A stretch of DNA of 17,069 nucleotides from Paracoccaceae bacterium (lineage in GTDB: Bacteria > Pseudomonadota > Alphaproteobacteria > Rhodobacterales > Rhodobacteraceae). Of this stretch, positions 8,365 through 15,117 are shown piece by piece (within the stretch, counting starts at the first letter, position 1; each line of letters opens with the position of its first letter). The stretch is taken from positions 1 to 17,069 of the forward strand of contig JAAEZW010000012.1 of the NCBI GenBank assembly GCA_018222665.1, in the 5' to 3' direction. The translations under genes were made by a program, and so were the position numbers. Below the pieces are notes generated by a model. That model saw nothing but the letters and a program-made list of their open reading frames with translations. It did not search any database and was not told where the DNA came from.

Positions 8365-8951
8365 AGGTCAGGGTTGTAAGTGTTTTGCGGTGATTGAATT
8401 CCACCGCGAACCCATAGGCACCTGCAATGTTGGGTATCAGATGGAATTGCACGTCCGCCGGGGCAGGGAGCGCGCCTAGATCAGAGAAAATCCGTTCCCA
8501 TCCAGGGTGGGCAACGGTTGGTTGTTCGCTTGTGGCAGTGATCTTAATGTTATCTGAATCTGCCTCGACATCAATTGTCTCACCAAGGGTTAACTGCCGT
8601 TCCACGCACATCAACCCCATATAAATCAACTGCGCCCATGTTCGGTCGATCGCACTCTCAAGATGCCAGTGCAGATCAAAACGGGGTGTAGTATAAATGG
8701 CATCGGCGGTACTTTGAACCTTGGGTGCATCCATCATCTGGCCCGTTTGATAGGTGCCAAAGGCCACGCGGAAAAATTCAATGCGCGCGCGCATCCTGAT
8801 AACTGTCGTGGATCAGCGCCATTTCAGGGCTTTTGACATCAAGGCTTGCGGTCATTGAAATAAGTTCTAAACCATTGTGTATCGCAGCAATTGGACTGAT
8901 GATGTCGTGACAGATGCGAGACGCAACAATGTTTGAGATGTCCAGTGACAT
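8351..8951 (-). pseudogene. chpT: ChpT-type histidine phosphotransferase, frameshifted in a GC dinucleotide run
   Basis: ATG 8951-8949 on the minus strand follows GGAGG at 8962-8958. The N-terminal frame shows the phosphoacceptor helix ASRICHDIISPIAAIHNGLEL, with the predicted phosphorylated His at residue 15, then EMALIHDSYQDARAH and a stop at 8778-8780 (57 residues). The family continues with R-I-x-F-F-R-V-A; exactly this, RIEFFRVAFG, is found in another frame, running to the stop at 8351-8353. The junction is the (GC)5 run at 8783-8792. One more GC would read DARARIEFFRVAFG and give 200 residues, the normal ChpT length. The C-terminal half is the degenerate ATPase-like domain of ChpT, including a GLMCVERQLTLGETIDVE segment. 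ChpT relays phosphate from CckA to CtrA in cell-cycle or motility control. As sequenced it would be non-functional; a read error is an equal possibility. Confidence 0.8.
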
Positions 8952-8984
8952 TACTGGCCTCCGTTTAAGATAGGATTTAGGGTG

Positions 8985-9173
8985 ATGGAAGATTTGAACG
9001 CACATTTGGAACCAGGCATGCTGGTGCGCCATCCCCAAAAACCTGAATGGGGCATCGGACAAGTGCAATCACGCATAAATGGCAAAACTACCGTTAATTT
9101 TCGGGACCATGGCAAGGTTGTCATTGACGGAACCCTTATTATGTTAGAGCTTTCTTTACCTGACCAAAGATGA
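8985..9173 (+). CDS. DUF3553 small protein
   Basis: The 62-residue protein is MEDLNAHLEPGMLVRH, then PEWGIGQVQSRINGK, then VNFRDHGKVVIDG. ATG 8985 is chosen over the in-frame GTG 8982 because it leaves nine bases after AGGA at 8972-8975. The family is common beside chpT in Rhodobacterales and has no established role that I know. The pattern G-x-x-V-x-H-P...W-G-x-G-x-V...V-N-F...G-x-x-V resembles the small beta-barrel (Tudor-like) at the C-terminus of UvrD/PcrA helicases, so nucleic acid or RNA polymerase contact is a guess. It diverges from chpT with only 33 bases between the start codons, so the promoters must overlap each other or the neighbouring gene. Confidence 0.82.
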   Translation: MEDLNAHLEPGMLVRHPQKPEWGIGQVQSRINGKTTVNFRDHGKVVIDGTLIMLELSLPDQR

Positions 9174-9229
9174 AAATATATTTAAAATACAGCTTATAGT
9201 TGTGTTTTCAATGGTGTGATTTGTGTCAT

Positions 9230-9242
9230 TGCTTGCCAAGCA
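9230..9242. promoter_or_regulatory. Perfect 13-base palindrome TGCTTGCCAAGCA upstream of olsB
   Basis: Arms of six bases flank a single central C, 48 bases before the olsB ATG. It overlaps TTGCCA at 9233-9238, which with TAGATA at 9256-9261 (17-base gap) is a weak promoter match. An operator is possible. The surrounding gap 9174-9289 begins AT-rich and contains no ORF. Confidence 0.3.
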
Positions 9243-9289
9243 GGGATCGACTGGTTAGATACGCGCAGAACCAAGGGAAAGCGGGTTGT

Positions 9290-10060
9290 ATGACACAATC
9301 ATCACCACAGTTCCGCGTGAAACTTGCGCAAACTGAAGATGAGTTGCGTGCGGCGCAACGACTTCGATATGATGTCTTTGTTGCGGAAATGGGGGGATCG
9401 GGCGATATGGTCGATCATGAGGCCCGATTAGAACGCGACGCCTTTGATCCGTTTTTCGATCATCTGATACTTTACGACGATGCGCTTATCCATGAAGGGG
9501 ATCCCACCGTTGTTGGGGTCTATCGCCTATTGCCCCAAGAGGGGGCCGCGAAAATCGGGCGGTATTATTCCGAGGATGAATATGATCTGACACCTCTACG
9601 TCAATCGGGAAGGCGCCTTTTGGAACTGGGGCGATCCTGTTTGCACGCGGATTACCGTGGTGGCACGGCGATGTATGTCCTTTGGCAGGCCTTGGCGGAT
9701 TATGTAATTGAACGCGATATTGAAATCCTGTTCGGTGTCGCCAGTTTTCATGGCACAAATATCGCGGATATCGCCGCACCGCTTAGCATGCTGTATCATC
9801 GTCATCTTGCCCCCCCTGAACTGCGTGTGCAGGCACAGCCACATTCGGCACAAACGATGAACCTGATTTCAGAGGCGGATTTGGATCGCAAGGCAGCGAT
9901 GCTGGCAGTGCCTGCATTGATTAAGGCCTATCTGCGTCTAGGCAGTGTTGTGGGGGCGGATGCCTTTGTCGATCGCCGGTTTAATACAACAGATGTCTGT
10001 TTGATTATGGACACCGCGAAAATGAACGAAAAGCAGCGAAATCTATATGCACGATCCTAA
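9290..10060 (+). CDS. olsB: L-ornithine N-alpha-acyltransferase OlsB (ornithine lipid synthesis, first step)
   Basis: The 256-residue protein begins MTQSSPQFRVKLAQTEDEL at ATG 9290, with AAGGGAAA at 9273-9280; the frame is open upstream to 9200 but that part has no family resemblance. OlsB transfers a 3-hydroxyacyl group from acyl carrier protein to the alpha-amino group of ornithine, giving lyso-ornithine lipid at the membrane. Family marks are AAQRLRYDVFVAEMG (residues 21-35), FDHLILYD (56-63), VVGVYRLL and ELGRSCLHADYRGG (112-125). These are the GNAT-like fold of the hemolysin/OlsB acyltransferases. The downstream overlapping acyltransferase gene supports OlsB over other members of this fold. 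In several relatives ornithine lipid rises in phosphate limitation, but I find no convincing Pho box here. Confidence 0.9.
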   Translation: MTQSSPQFRVKLAQTEDELRAAQRLRYDVFVAEMGGSGDMVDHEARLERDAFDPFFDHLILYDDALIHEGDPTVVGVYRLLPQEGAAKIGRYYSEDEYDLTPLRQSGRRLLELGRSCLHADYRGGTAMYVLWQALADYVIERDIEILFGVASFHGTNIADIAAPLSMLYHRHLAPPELRVQAQPHSAQTMNLISEADLDRKAAMLAVPALIKAYLRLGSVVGADAFVDRRFNTTDVCLIMDTAKMNEKQRNLYARS

Positions 10061-10889
10061 TACACCTGACTGGACAGAAGAGCTTGAACCAAAGCTCTCT
10101 GATATTTCGATCCTCGGCTGGTGCCTTGTGGCAATCCGTGCTGTTCTGATGCTCTCGATCATTTTGGCTGGGATTTTGTTCCTGTTCATCGCGCGTGGGG
10201 TGGAACGCCCCTTTGTTGGGCCCCGCCGTCCAATCAGTGGTCAGGTGGTGAATTGGGTCTGTCGCATTGGTGCGCGCGCGATTGGATTGCGTATGTCGGC
10301 GCGCGGGACACCCATGACGCATCCTGGTGCGGTTGTGGCCAATCACTCATCTTGGTTGGATATCATCGTTCTGAACGCCGCGAAGCGCGTGTTTTTTGTC
10401 TCCAAAGCTGAGGTGTCCAGTTGGCCTGGGATCGGGTTTTTGGCAAATATCACAGGCACGGTATTCATTCGCCGCGAACGTCGCGATTCAAAATTGCAAA
10501 AGGATTTGTTTCAAACGCGGTTGGGTTTAGGACATAAATTGTTGTTCTTTCCCGAAGGAACATCCACCGACAGTCTGCGGGTCTTGCCGTTTAAATCGAC
10601 ACTCTTCGCGGCGTTTTTTGAGCCCGAGCTGAAGGATAAAATTTACATCCAAGCGGTGACTGTAAATTATCATGCTCCAAAAAATCAGGATAAGCGGTTT
10701 TATGGTTGGTGGGGTGAAATGGATTTTGGCACCCATATGATTCAATCCCTTTCGGCACTCCCGCAAGGACAAGTAGAGGTCGTGTTTCACGAACCACGCG
10801 CGTTGAAACAGTATGACAGCCGCAAAATATTAGCTGCGGATTTGGAACAGGACGTGCGCAGCGCGCATGTATTTGATGGGAAATACTAG
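10047..10889 (+). CDS. olsA: Lyso-ornithine lipid O-acyltransferase OlsA (PlsC family)
   Basis: The 280-residue protein completes ornithine lipid by adding a second acyl chain to the lyso form. An N-terminal membrane segment lies near residues 28-50. The PlsC motifs are NHSSWLD (catalytic His100 and Asp105, HX4D), GTVFIRRERR (137-146), FFPEGTSTDS (167-176) and the later IQAVTVNYHAP. The ATG lies inside olsB (14-base overlap) with only a weak purine stretch before it, so translation is probably coupled to olsB. The stop TAG at 10887-10889 shares CTAG with the stop of the opposite-strand gene. General 1-acylglycerol-3-phosphate acyltransferase is the alternative; the olsB overlap argues against it. 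Confidence 0.9.
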   Translation: MHDPNTPDWTEELEPKLSDISILGWCLVAIRAVLMLSIILAGILFLFIARGVERPFVGPRRPISGQVVNWVCRIGARAIGLRMSARGTPMTHPGAVVANHSSWLDIIVLNAAKRVFFVSKAEVSSWPGIGFLANITGTVFIRRERRDSKLQKDLFQTRLGLGHKLLFFPEGTSTDSLRVLPFKSTLFAAFFEPELKDKIYIQAVTVNYHAPKNQDKRFYGWWGEMDFGTHMIQSLSALPQGQVEVVFHEPRALKQYDSRKILAADLEQDVRSAHVFDGKY

Positions 10890-11506
10890 GCGCGCGCTGC
10901 AAGTAACGTGGTCAGGGCCTCGGCGGGGCTATCTGTTCCCCATATTTCATCCCCAAAAGCCAAGAAATCTGTAACAGGTGTGATTTGACGCACGATTTCG
11001 GCGCTCAGGCCGCCCTCGGCCACGATAGGCACCTCGATCATCTCGCTCCACCATGCAAACAAGTCGTGTTCTGCCAATGTGCCATCGCCCAATGCTGCCC
11101 CGCTTAGGGGGCCAAAGCTCACGTATTCTGCGCCGGCTTCGCCTGCGATCATTCCGTCATGGCGTGATGCGCCGCAATAGGCGCCGACAATGGCCTCATC
11201 CCCCAATTCTTTGCGGGCTTTGCGCAAATTGCGCGCACCATCGGGAAGATGCACGCCATCCAACCCCAAACGTTCCACCATCAACACATGGCTGTCGATC
11301 ACAATGGCCACATCCCGCGCATGGCAAACTTCGCGCAGGGCATCGCCCGCCTTAAGGATGCGGGTTTCATCTCGGGTGGCCAGTGCCATACGCACACAGG
11401 CCACAGGATGGGCATCCAAAACACGCGCGAGATCATCGCAAAGCACCGTTTGATCGAAATCGGACGGTGTAATCAAATAGGTTTGTGGAAGCTCGTCTTG
11501 CGCCAT
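10886..11506 (-). CDS. Thiamine-phosphate-synthase-like protein (TMP-TENI family), atypical active site
   Basis: The 206-residue TIM-barrel-type protein has landmarks of the ThiE/TenI family: VIDSHVLMVERLGLDGVHLP (residues 69-88), IVGAYCGASRHDGMIAGEAG (106-125), EYVSFGPL (127-134) and VPIVAEGGL (159-167). Canonical ThiE joins the pyrimidine and thiazole phosphates of thiamine. Here several usual residues differ: the Gln/Glu-Asp after GVHLG is DGAR, and the T-x-T-K after the FGP strand is replaced by GAALGDG. Activity as a true TMP synthase is therefore doubtful, and no thi gene is nearby. The start is supported by AAGGA a few bases upstream. It is convergent with olsA, with a 4-base overlap of stops. 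Confidence 0.75.
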   Translation of the reverse strand: MAQDELPQTYLITPSDFDQTVLCDDLARVLDAHPVACVRMALATRDETRILKAGDALREVCHARDVAIVIDSHVLMVERLGLDGVHLPDGARNLRKARKELGDEAIVGAYCGASRHDGMIAGEAGAEYVSFGPLSGAALGDGTLAEHDLFAWWSEMIEVPIVAEGGLSAEIVRQITPVTDFLAFGDEIWGTDSPAEALTTLLAARA

Positions 11507-11637
11507 CTTGGGATCCTTGGATATTTCTGCGCCCTTTTAGCGTGGAAAAACGCGCTTGACCATGGGCCTTGGTGAAAATGGGCTTTCTTCTTGGGCAGGC
11601 TTGACTTAAATCACGCCCAAACACAGCGGAGGTTTTC

Positions 11638-12387
11638 ATGCCATCTTCACATCCACAGCCAAGTGTCGTTTTGGTGCGCCCCCAGATGGGCGAAAATATT
11701 GGTGCCGCGGCGCGGGGGATGTGGAATTTCGGATTGGACCGTATGCGGGTCGTTGCCCCCCGTGATGGGTGGCCCAGTCAAAAGGCCGTCGCCATGGCCA
11801 GTGGGGCAGGGCGTTTGTTGGATGAGGCAGGTCATTTTGATCGGGTCGAAGGTGCGTTGAGCGATGCCCATTTCGTGTTGGCCACAACGGCGCGGCCACG
11901 TGGGTTGACGAAACCTGTCCTAAGCCCTGAAGAGGCTATGCGCCAAGCGGCAGAGCGTATCGCGCGTGGTGAAAATGTGTCGATCATGTTTGGCCCTGAA
12001 CGTTCGGGCCTTGAAAACGAAGATATCGCGCAGGCAAACGCCATTGTCAGCGTGCCTGTAAACCCCGATTTTCCATCCCTAAACCTTGCGCAATGTGTGC
12101 TGTTGTTGGGGTACGAATGGCGTCGCGCCACACAAACCATTCAGGCCGAAACCATGGAAATGGCCAAAACCGAATGGGCCGAAACAGGTGAAATTGAAAA
12201 ACTGTCCGAACATTTTGAAACAGCCTTGGATCAGGCAGGGTTCTTTTTCCCAGAGGCAAAAGCAGAGGGCATGAAAACCAATTTGCGCAATCTATGGTCG
12301 CGCATGCCATTATCCCGATCAGACGTGCAAATTTTTCACGGGATGATGCGTCAAATGGTGCGTTGGAAAAACCGTGATGGGGATTGA
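11638..12387 (+). CDS. trmJ: tRNA (Cm32/Um32) methyltransferase, SPOUT family
   Basis: The 249-residue protein uses S-adenosylmethionine to methylate the 2'-O of ribose at tRNA position 32 in the anticodon loop. The three SPOUT motifs are present: RPQMGENIGAAARGMWNFGL (residues 14-33), MFGPERSGLENEDI (117-130) and VPVNPDFPSLNLAQCVLLLG (139-158), which forms the trefoil knot and cofactor pocket. A C-terminal helical extension (about 165-249) is typical of TrmJ over the shorter TrmL. GGAGG at 11628-11632 lies five bases before the ATG. The 131-base gap to the divergent TMP-synthase-like gene holds TTGACT (11601-11606) and TTGACC (11556-11561) but no convincing -10 partner. Confidence 0.9.
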   Translation: MPSSHPQPSVVLVRPQMGENIGAAARGMWNFGLDRMRVVAPRDGWPSQKAVAMASGAGRLLDEAGHFDRVEGALSDAHFVLATTARPRGLTKPVLSPEEAMRQAAERIARGENVSIMFGPERSGLENEDIAQANAIVSVPVNPDFPSLNLAQCVLLLGYEWRRATQTIQAETMEMAKTEWAETGEIEKLSEHFETALDQAGFFFPEAKAEGMKTNLRNLWSRMPLSRSDVQIFHGMMRQMVRWKNRDGD

Positions 12388-12439
12388 AAAATCCACCCCG
12401 AAACCCTAGCCTTAAGCAAAAAATAAAAGGCATAATCAG

Positions 12440-13579
12440 ATGAGCACGAAACGCACAATTTTTGAAGATGTCAGTGAAAAATCAACCGACGCGCAGCCGC
12501 ATGTCGGAGTGATTGATCTGGGTCAGAATACGGGCGCCCGCGCGGCGATCCGCGCATGGATGATCCTCTTATTCCTATTGGTTTGGGCGATGATTTTGGT
12601 CGGCGGTTTGACGCGATTAACCGACAGCGGTCTGTCGATCACCGAATGGCGCCCGCTGACGGGTGCCTTACCGCCCATGAATGATGCAGCGTGGTTAGTT
12701 GAATTTGAAAAATACAAACAAATTCCCGAATACCAATTGCAGAACATGGGCATGTCCATGTCTGAATTTAAATTAATCTACTGGTGGGAATGGGGCCATC
12801 GTCAACTGGGCCGCTTCATTGGACTGGTCTGGGCGCTTGGATTTGCGTTCTTCTTCTTAAACAAAAAAATCCCAACAGGTTGGACGCCTAAATTGCTGTT
12901 ATTGGGGGCCTTGGGTGGTTTGCAGGGGGCCATTGGTTGGTGGATGGTTTACAGCGGATTGGGTGGTGAGATGTTGGATGTCGCCTCGTACCGTTTGGCG
13001 ACGCACCTTGCTTTGGCCTTTGTCATCCTTGGGTTCATCACTTGGTTTGTTCTGCAAATTTCAAATAGTGATAAAGATTTGCTGCAACGCCGTCGAGGGC
13101 GTGAGGCGAAATTGTTTTCCATGTCCACTGGCGTGATGCATTTCGCGTTTCTGCAAATCTTCATCGGCGCATTGGTCGCGGGCATTGATGCTGGGCGTAA
13201 CTATGTGGATTGGCCGCTGATGGCGGGCGGATTTTTCCCACCCTTTATGTTTGAATTGGAACCGCTTTGGCGCAACTTCTTTGAAAACGACGGGACTGTT
13301 CAATTTATCCACCGTATCGTGGCCTATCTGTTGTTCATTTATGTGATCATTGTGTGGCGCCGTTCGCGTCAGTCAGGCAATGACAAGGTGCGCTTTGTGT
13401 TCAACGTTGTGCTCACAGCCACATTTTTTCAGGCGGTTTTGGGCATCGTTACTGTGATGTATTCATCGCCCTTGGAAATTGCGATTTTCCATCAATTTGG
13501 TGCGATTGTTTTGTGGGTGTCGATCCTATGGGCGAAATTCGTATCAGGCTATCCACCTGAACAATCAGTACGGAGTTAA
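12440..13579 (+). CDS. ctaA: Heme A synthase
   Basis: The 379-residue inner-membrane protein oxidises heme O to heme A for aa3-type cytochrome oxidase. Eight membrane segments are visible, near residues 38-58, 118-140, 151-171, 187-207, 229-250, 289-306, 319-340 and 346-368. Heme-ligand histidines lie in WEWGHRQLGR (His120), ATHLALAF (His189), IHRIVAY (His291) and FHQFGAI (His351). The signature GGLTRLTDSGLSITEW spans 55-70. The length and N-terminal tail fit the alphaproteobacterial (type 2) class. AAAAGG at 12425-12430 precedes ATG 12440. The gap from trmJ is only 52 bases with no T-rich terminator, and the carboxypeptidase starts three bases after this stop, so trmJ-ctaA-M32 may be one transcript. 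Confidence 0.95.
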   Translation: MSTKRTIFEDVSEKSTDAQPHVGVIDLGQNTGARAAIRAWMILLFLLVWAMILVGGLTRLTDSGLSITEWRPLTGALPPMNDAAWLVEFEKYKQIPEYQLQNMGMSMSEFKLIYWWEWGHRQLGRFIGLVWALGFAFFFLNKKIPTGWTPKLLLLGALGGLQGAIGWWMVYSGLGGEMLDVASYRLATHLALAFVILGFITWFVLQISNSDKDLLQRRRGREAKLFSMSTGVMHFAFLQIFIGALVAGIDAGRNYVDWPLMAGGFFPPFMFELEPLWRNFFENDGTVQFIHRIVAYLLFIYVIIVWRRSRQSGNDKVRFVFNVVLTATFFQAVLGIVTVMYSSPLEIAIFHQFGAIVLWVSILWAKFVSGYPPEQSVRS

Positions 13580-13582
13580 GTC

Positions 13583-15055
13583 ATGAGCACACCCTTTGAT
13601 GCATTGCTGGCCTATCAACGTCAAAGCGAGGCGTTGGGACGCATCGCGCAGCTACTTGGATGGGATCATGAAACAGTGATGCCAGCGGGTTCTGGGGATG
13701 ACCGATCCGAACAGATGGCCGCATTAGCAGGGGTCCTCCACGCGCGCGGCAGTGGTGCGGAACTTGGCGATCTATTGTCTGTGGTTGATCCTGATCAGTT
13801 GGCAGGCACCGAACGGCGCATGTTCGATTTGATCCAAACAGATTTCATGCGCCGCCAAAAAGTGCCTCAGGATTTGGCGGTTGCGCTTGCGCGCATTACG
13901 TCGAAATCGCATCGTGCCTGGACCGAGGCCAAGGCCGCGGATGATGTGTCAATCTTTTTGCCTATGCTGAGCGAGGTTGTGAACCTGGCCCGTCAAAAGG
14001 CCGAAGTTTTGGCCGACGAAAACACACCGCTGTATGATGCGCTGTTGCAAGATTATGAACCTGACGGAAGCAGTGCTGAAATTACCGAAATTTTCGACAA
14101 TCTGCGCCACCATTTGGTGGATCTGCGCACCGAGGTGTTAGAGCGTAATCAATCCGTGTCCTTGTCTGGTCATTTCCCAACGGAACAGCAACGTACGCTT
14201 ACCGACCGTGTGGCCCGTGTGTTCGGGTATGATATGGAACGGGGGCGCATTGATGTGGCTGTGCATCCGTTTAGTTCGGGCAGCGGCAATGACGTGCGCA
14301 TCACAACGCGATACGACGAAACAAATCCATTGGACAGCCTGTATTCCACAATCCACGAAGTGGGGCATGCGAACTATGAACAAAATGTGGATCTGGCATA
14401 TAATTTCACGCCACTGGGCAATGGATGTTCCATGGCTGTTCACGAAAGCCAAAGCCGTATTTACGAAAACCAACTGGCCCGTTCGCGGCCCTTTACCGAT
14501 TGGTTATTTGGCCAGATGAAAGATGCCTTCGGCGATCTGGGTGTTTCGGATGCGGATGGGTTTTACCGCGCGGTGAACAGCGTTAAAAATGGATACGTCA
14601 GAACCGAAGCGGATGAGTTGCAATATAACCTGCACATCATGTTGCGATATGATTTGGAACGCGCGTTGATCGCAGGTGATTTGATGGTCAACGATCTTGA
14701 GGCGGCATGGAATGATCGTTTTCTTGCTGATTTCGGTTACGCGGTTCCCAAAGCATCTTTGGGAATGTTGCAGGATATTCATTGGTCAGAGTGTTTGATT
14801 GGGTATTTCCCAACCTATGCCATCGGCAATATCTATGCGGCCTGCTTGCGCGAGGCGATGTTGAAAGATGCACCAAATGCCATTGATGAATTGGCCGAGG
14901 GGCGCACAGATACCGCGCGCACTTGGTTGCGCGAAAACGTGCAGCAACACGGGCGTAGATATAAGGCCCAAGAGGTCATTGAAAAGGCGACCGGTCAGGC
15001 CGCCTCATCAGAACCATTTGTGCGCTATATCCGCGAAAAATTTGCCAAACTTTGA
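13583..15055 (+). CDS. Carboxypeptidase Taq-type metallopeptidase, M32 family
   Basis: The 490-residue cytoplasmic enzyme removes C-terminal amino acids using a metal bound by HEVGH (residues 258-262, the HExxH motif), with the third ligand in HESQSR (287-292). Other M32 blocks are LLGWDHETVMP (23-33), DVRITTRYDE, GYVRTEADELQYNLHIMLRY and WSECLIGYFPTYAIGNIYAA. Length is normal for the family. The ribosome binding site CGGAG lies within the last ctaA codons and only three bases separate the two genes. It converges on gyrA with 62 bases between the stop codons; no clear bidirectional terminator is visible there. Confidence 0.94.
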   Translation: MSTPFDALLAYQRQSEALGRIAQLLGWDHETVMPAGSGDDRSEQMAALAGVLHARGSGAELGDLLSVVDPDQLAGTERRMFDLIQTDFMRRQKVPQDLAVALARITSKSHRAWTEAKAADDVSIFLPMLSEVVNLARQKAEVLADENTPLYDALLQDYEPDGSSAEITEIFDNLRHHLVDLRTEVLERNQSVSLSGHFPTEQQRTLTDRVARVFGYDMERGRIDVAVHPFSSGSGNDVRITTRYDETNPLDSLYSTIHEVGHANYEQNVDLAYNFTPLGNGCSMAVHESQSRIYENQLARSRPFTDWLFGQMKDAFGDLGVSDADGFYRAVNSVKNGYVRTEADELQYNLHIMLRYDLERALIAGDLMVNDLEAAWNDRFLADFGYAVPKASLGMLQDIHWSECLIGYFPTYAIGNIYAACLREAMLKDAPNAIDELAEGRTDTARTWLRENVQQHGRRYKAQEVIEKATGQAASSEPFVRYIREKFAKL

Positions 15056-15117
15056 TTACTGCAATCTATGAAAGCTCTGCTCGATCCAATCCAGGGCATC
15101 TTTGATGATCTGATCGA

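Noticed and set aside
9221..9240. Possible Pho box upstream of olsB (GTGTCAT half site)
   Set aside because: Only one half resembles CTGTCAT; the second half at the proper spacing does not match.
12376..12400. Hairpin GGATT-GAAA-AATCC at the end of trmJ as a terminator
   Set aside because: The stem is short and followed by CACCCCG rather than a T run.
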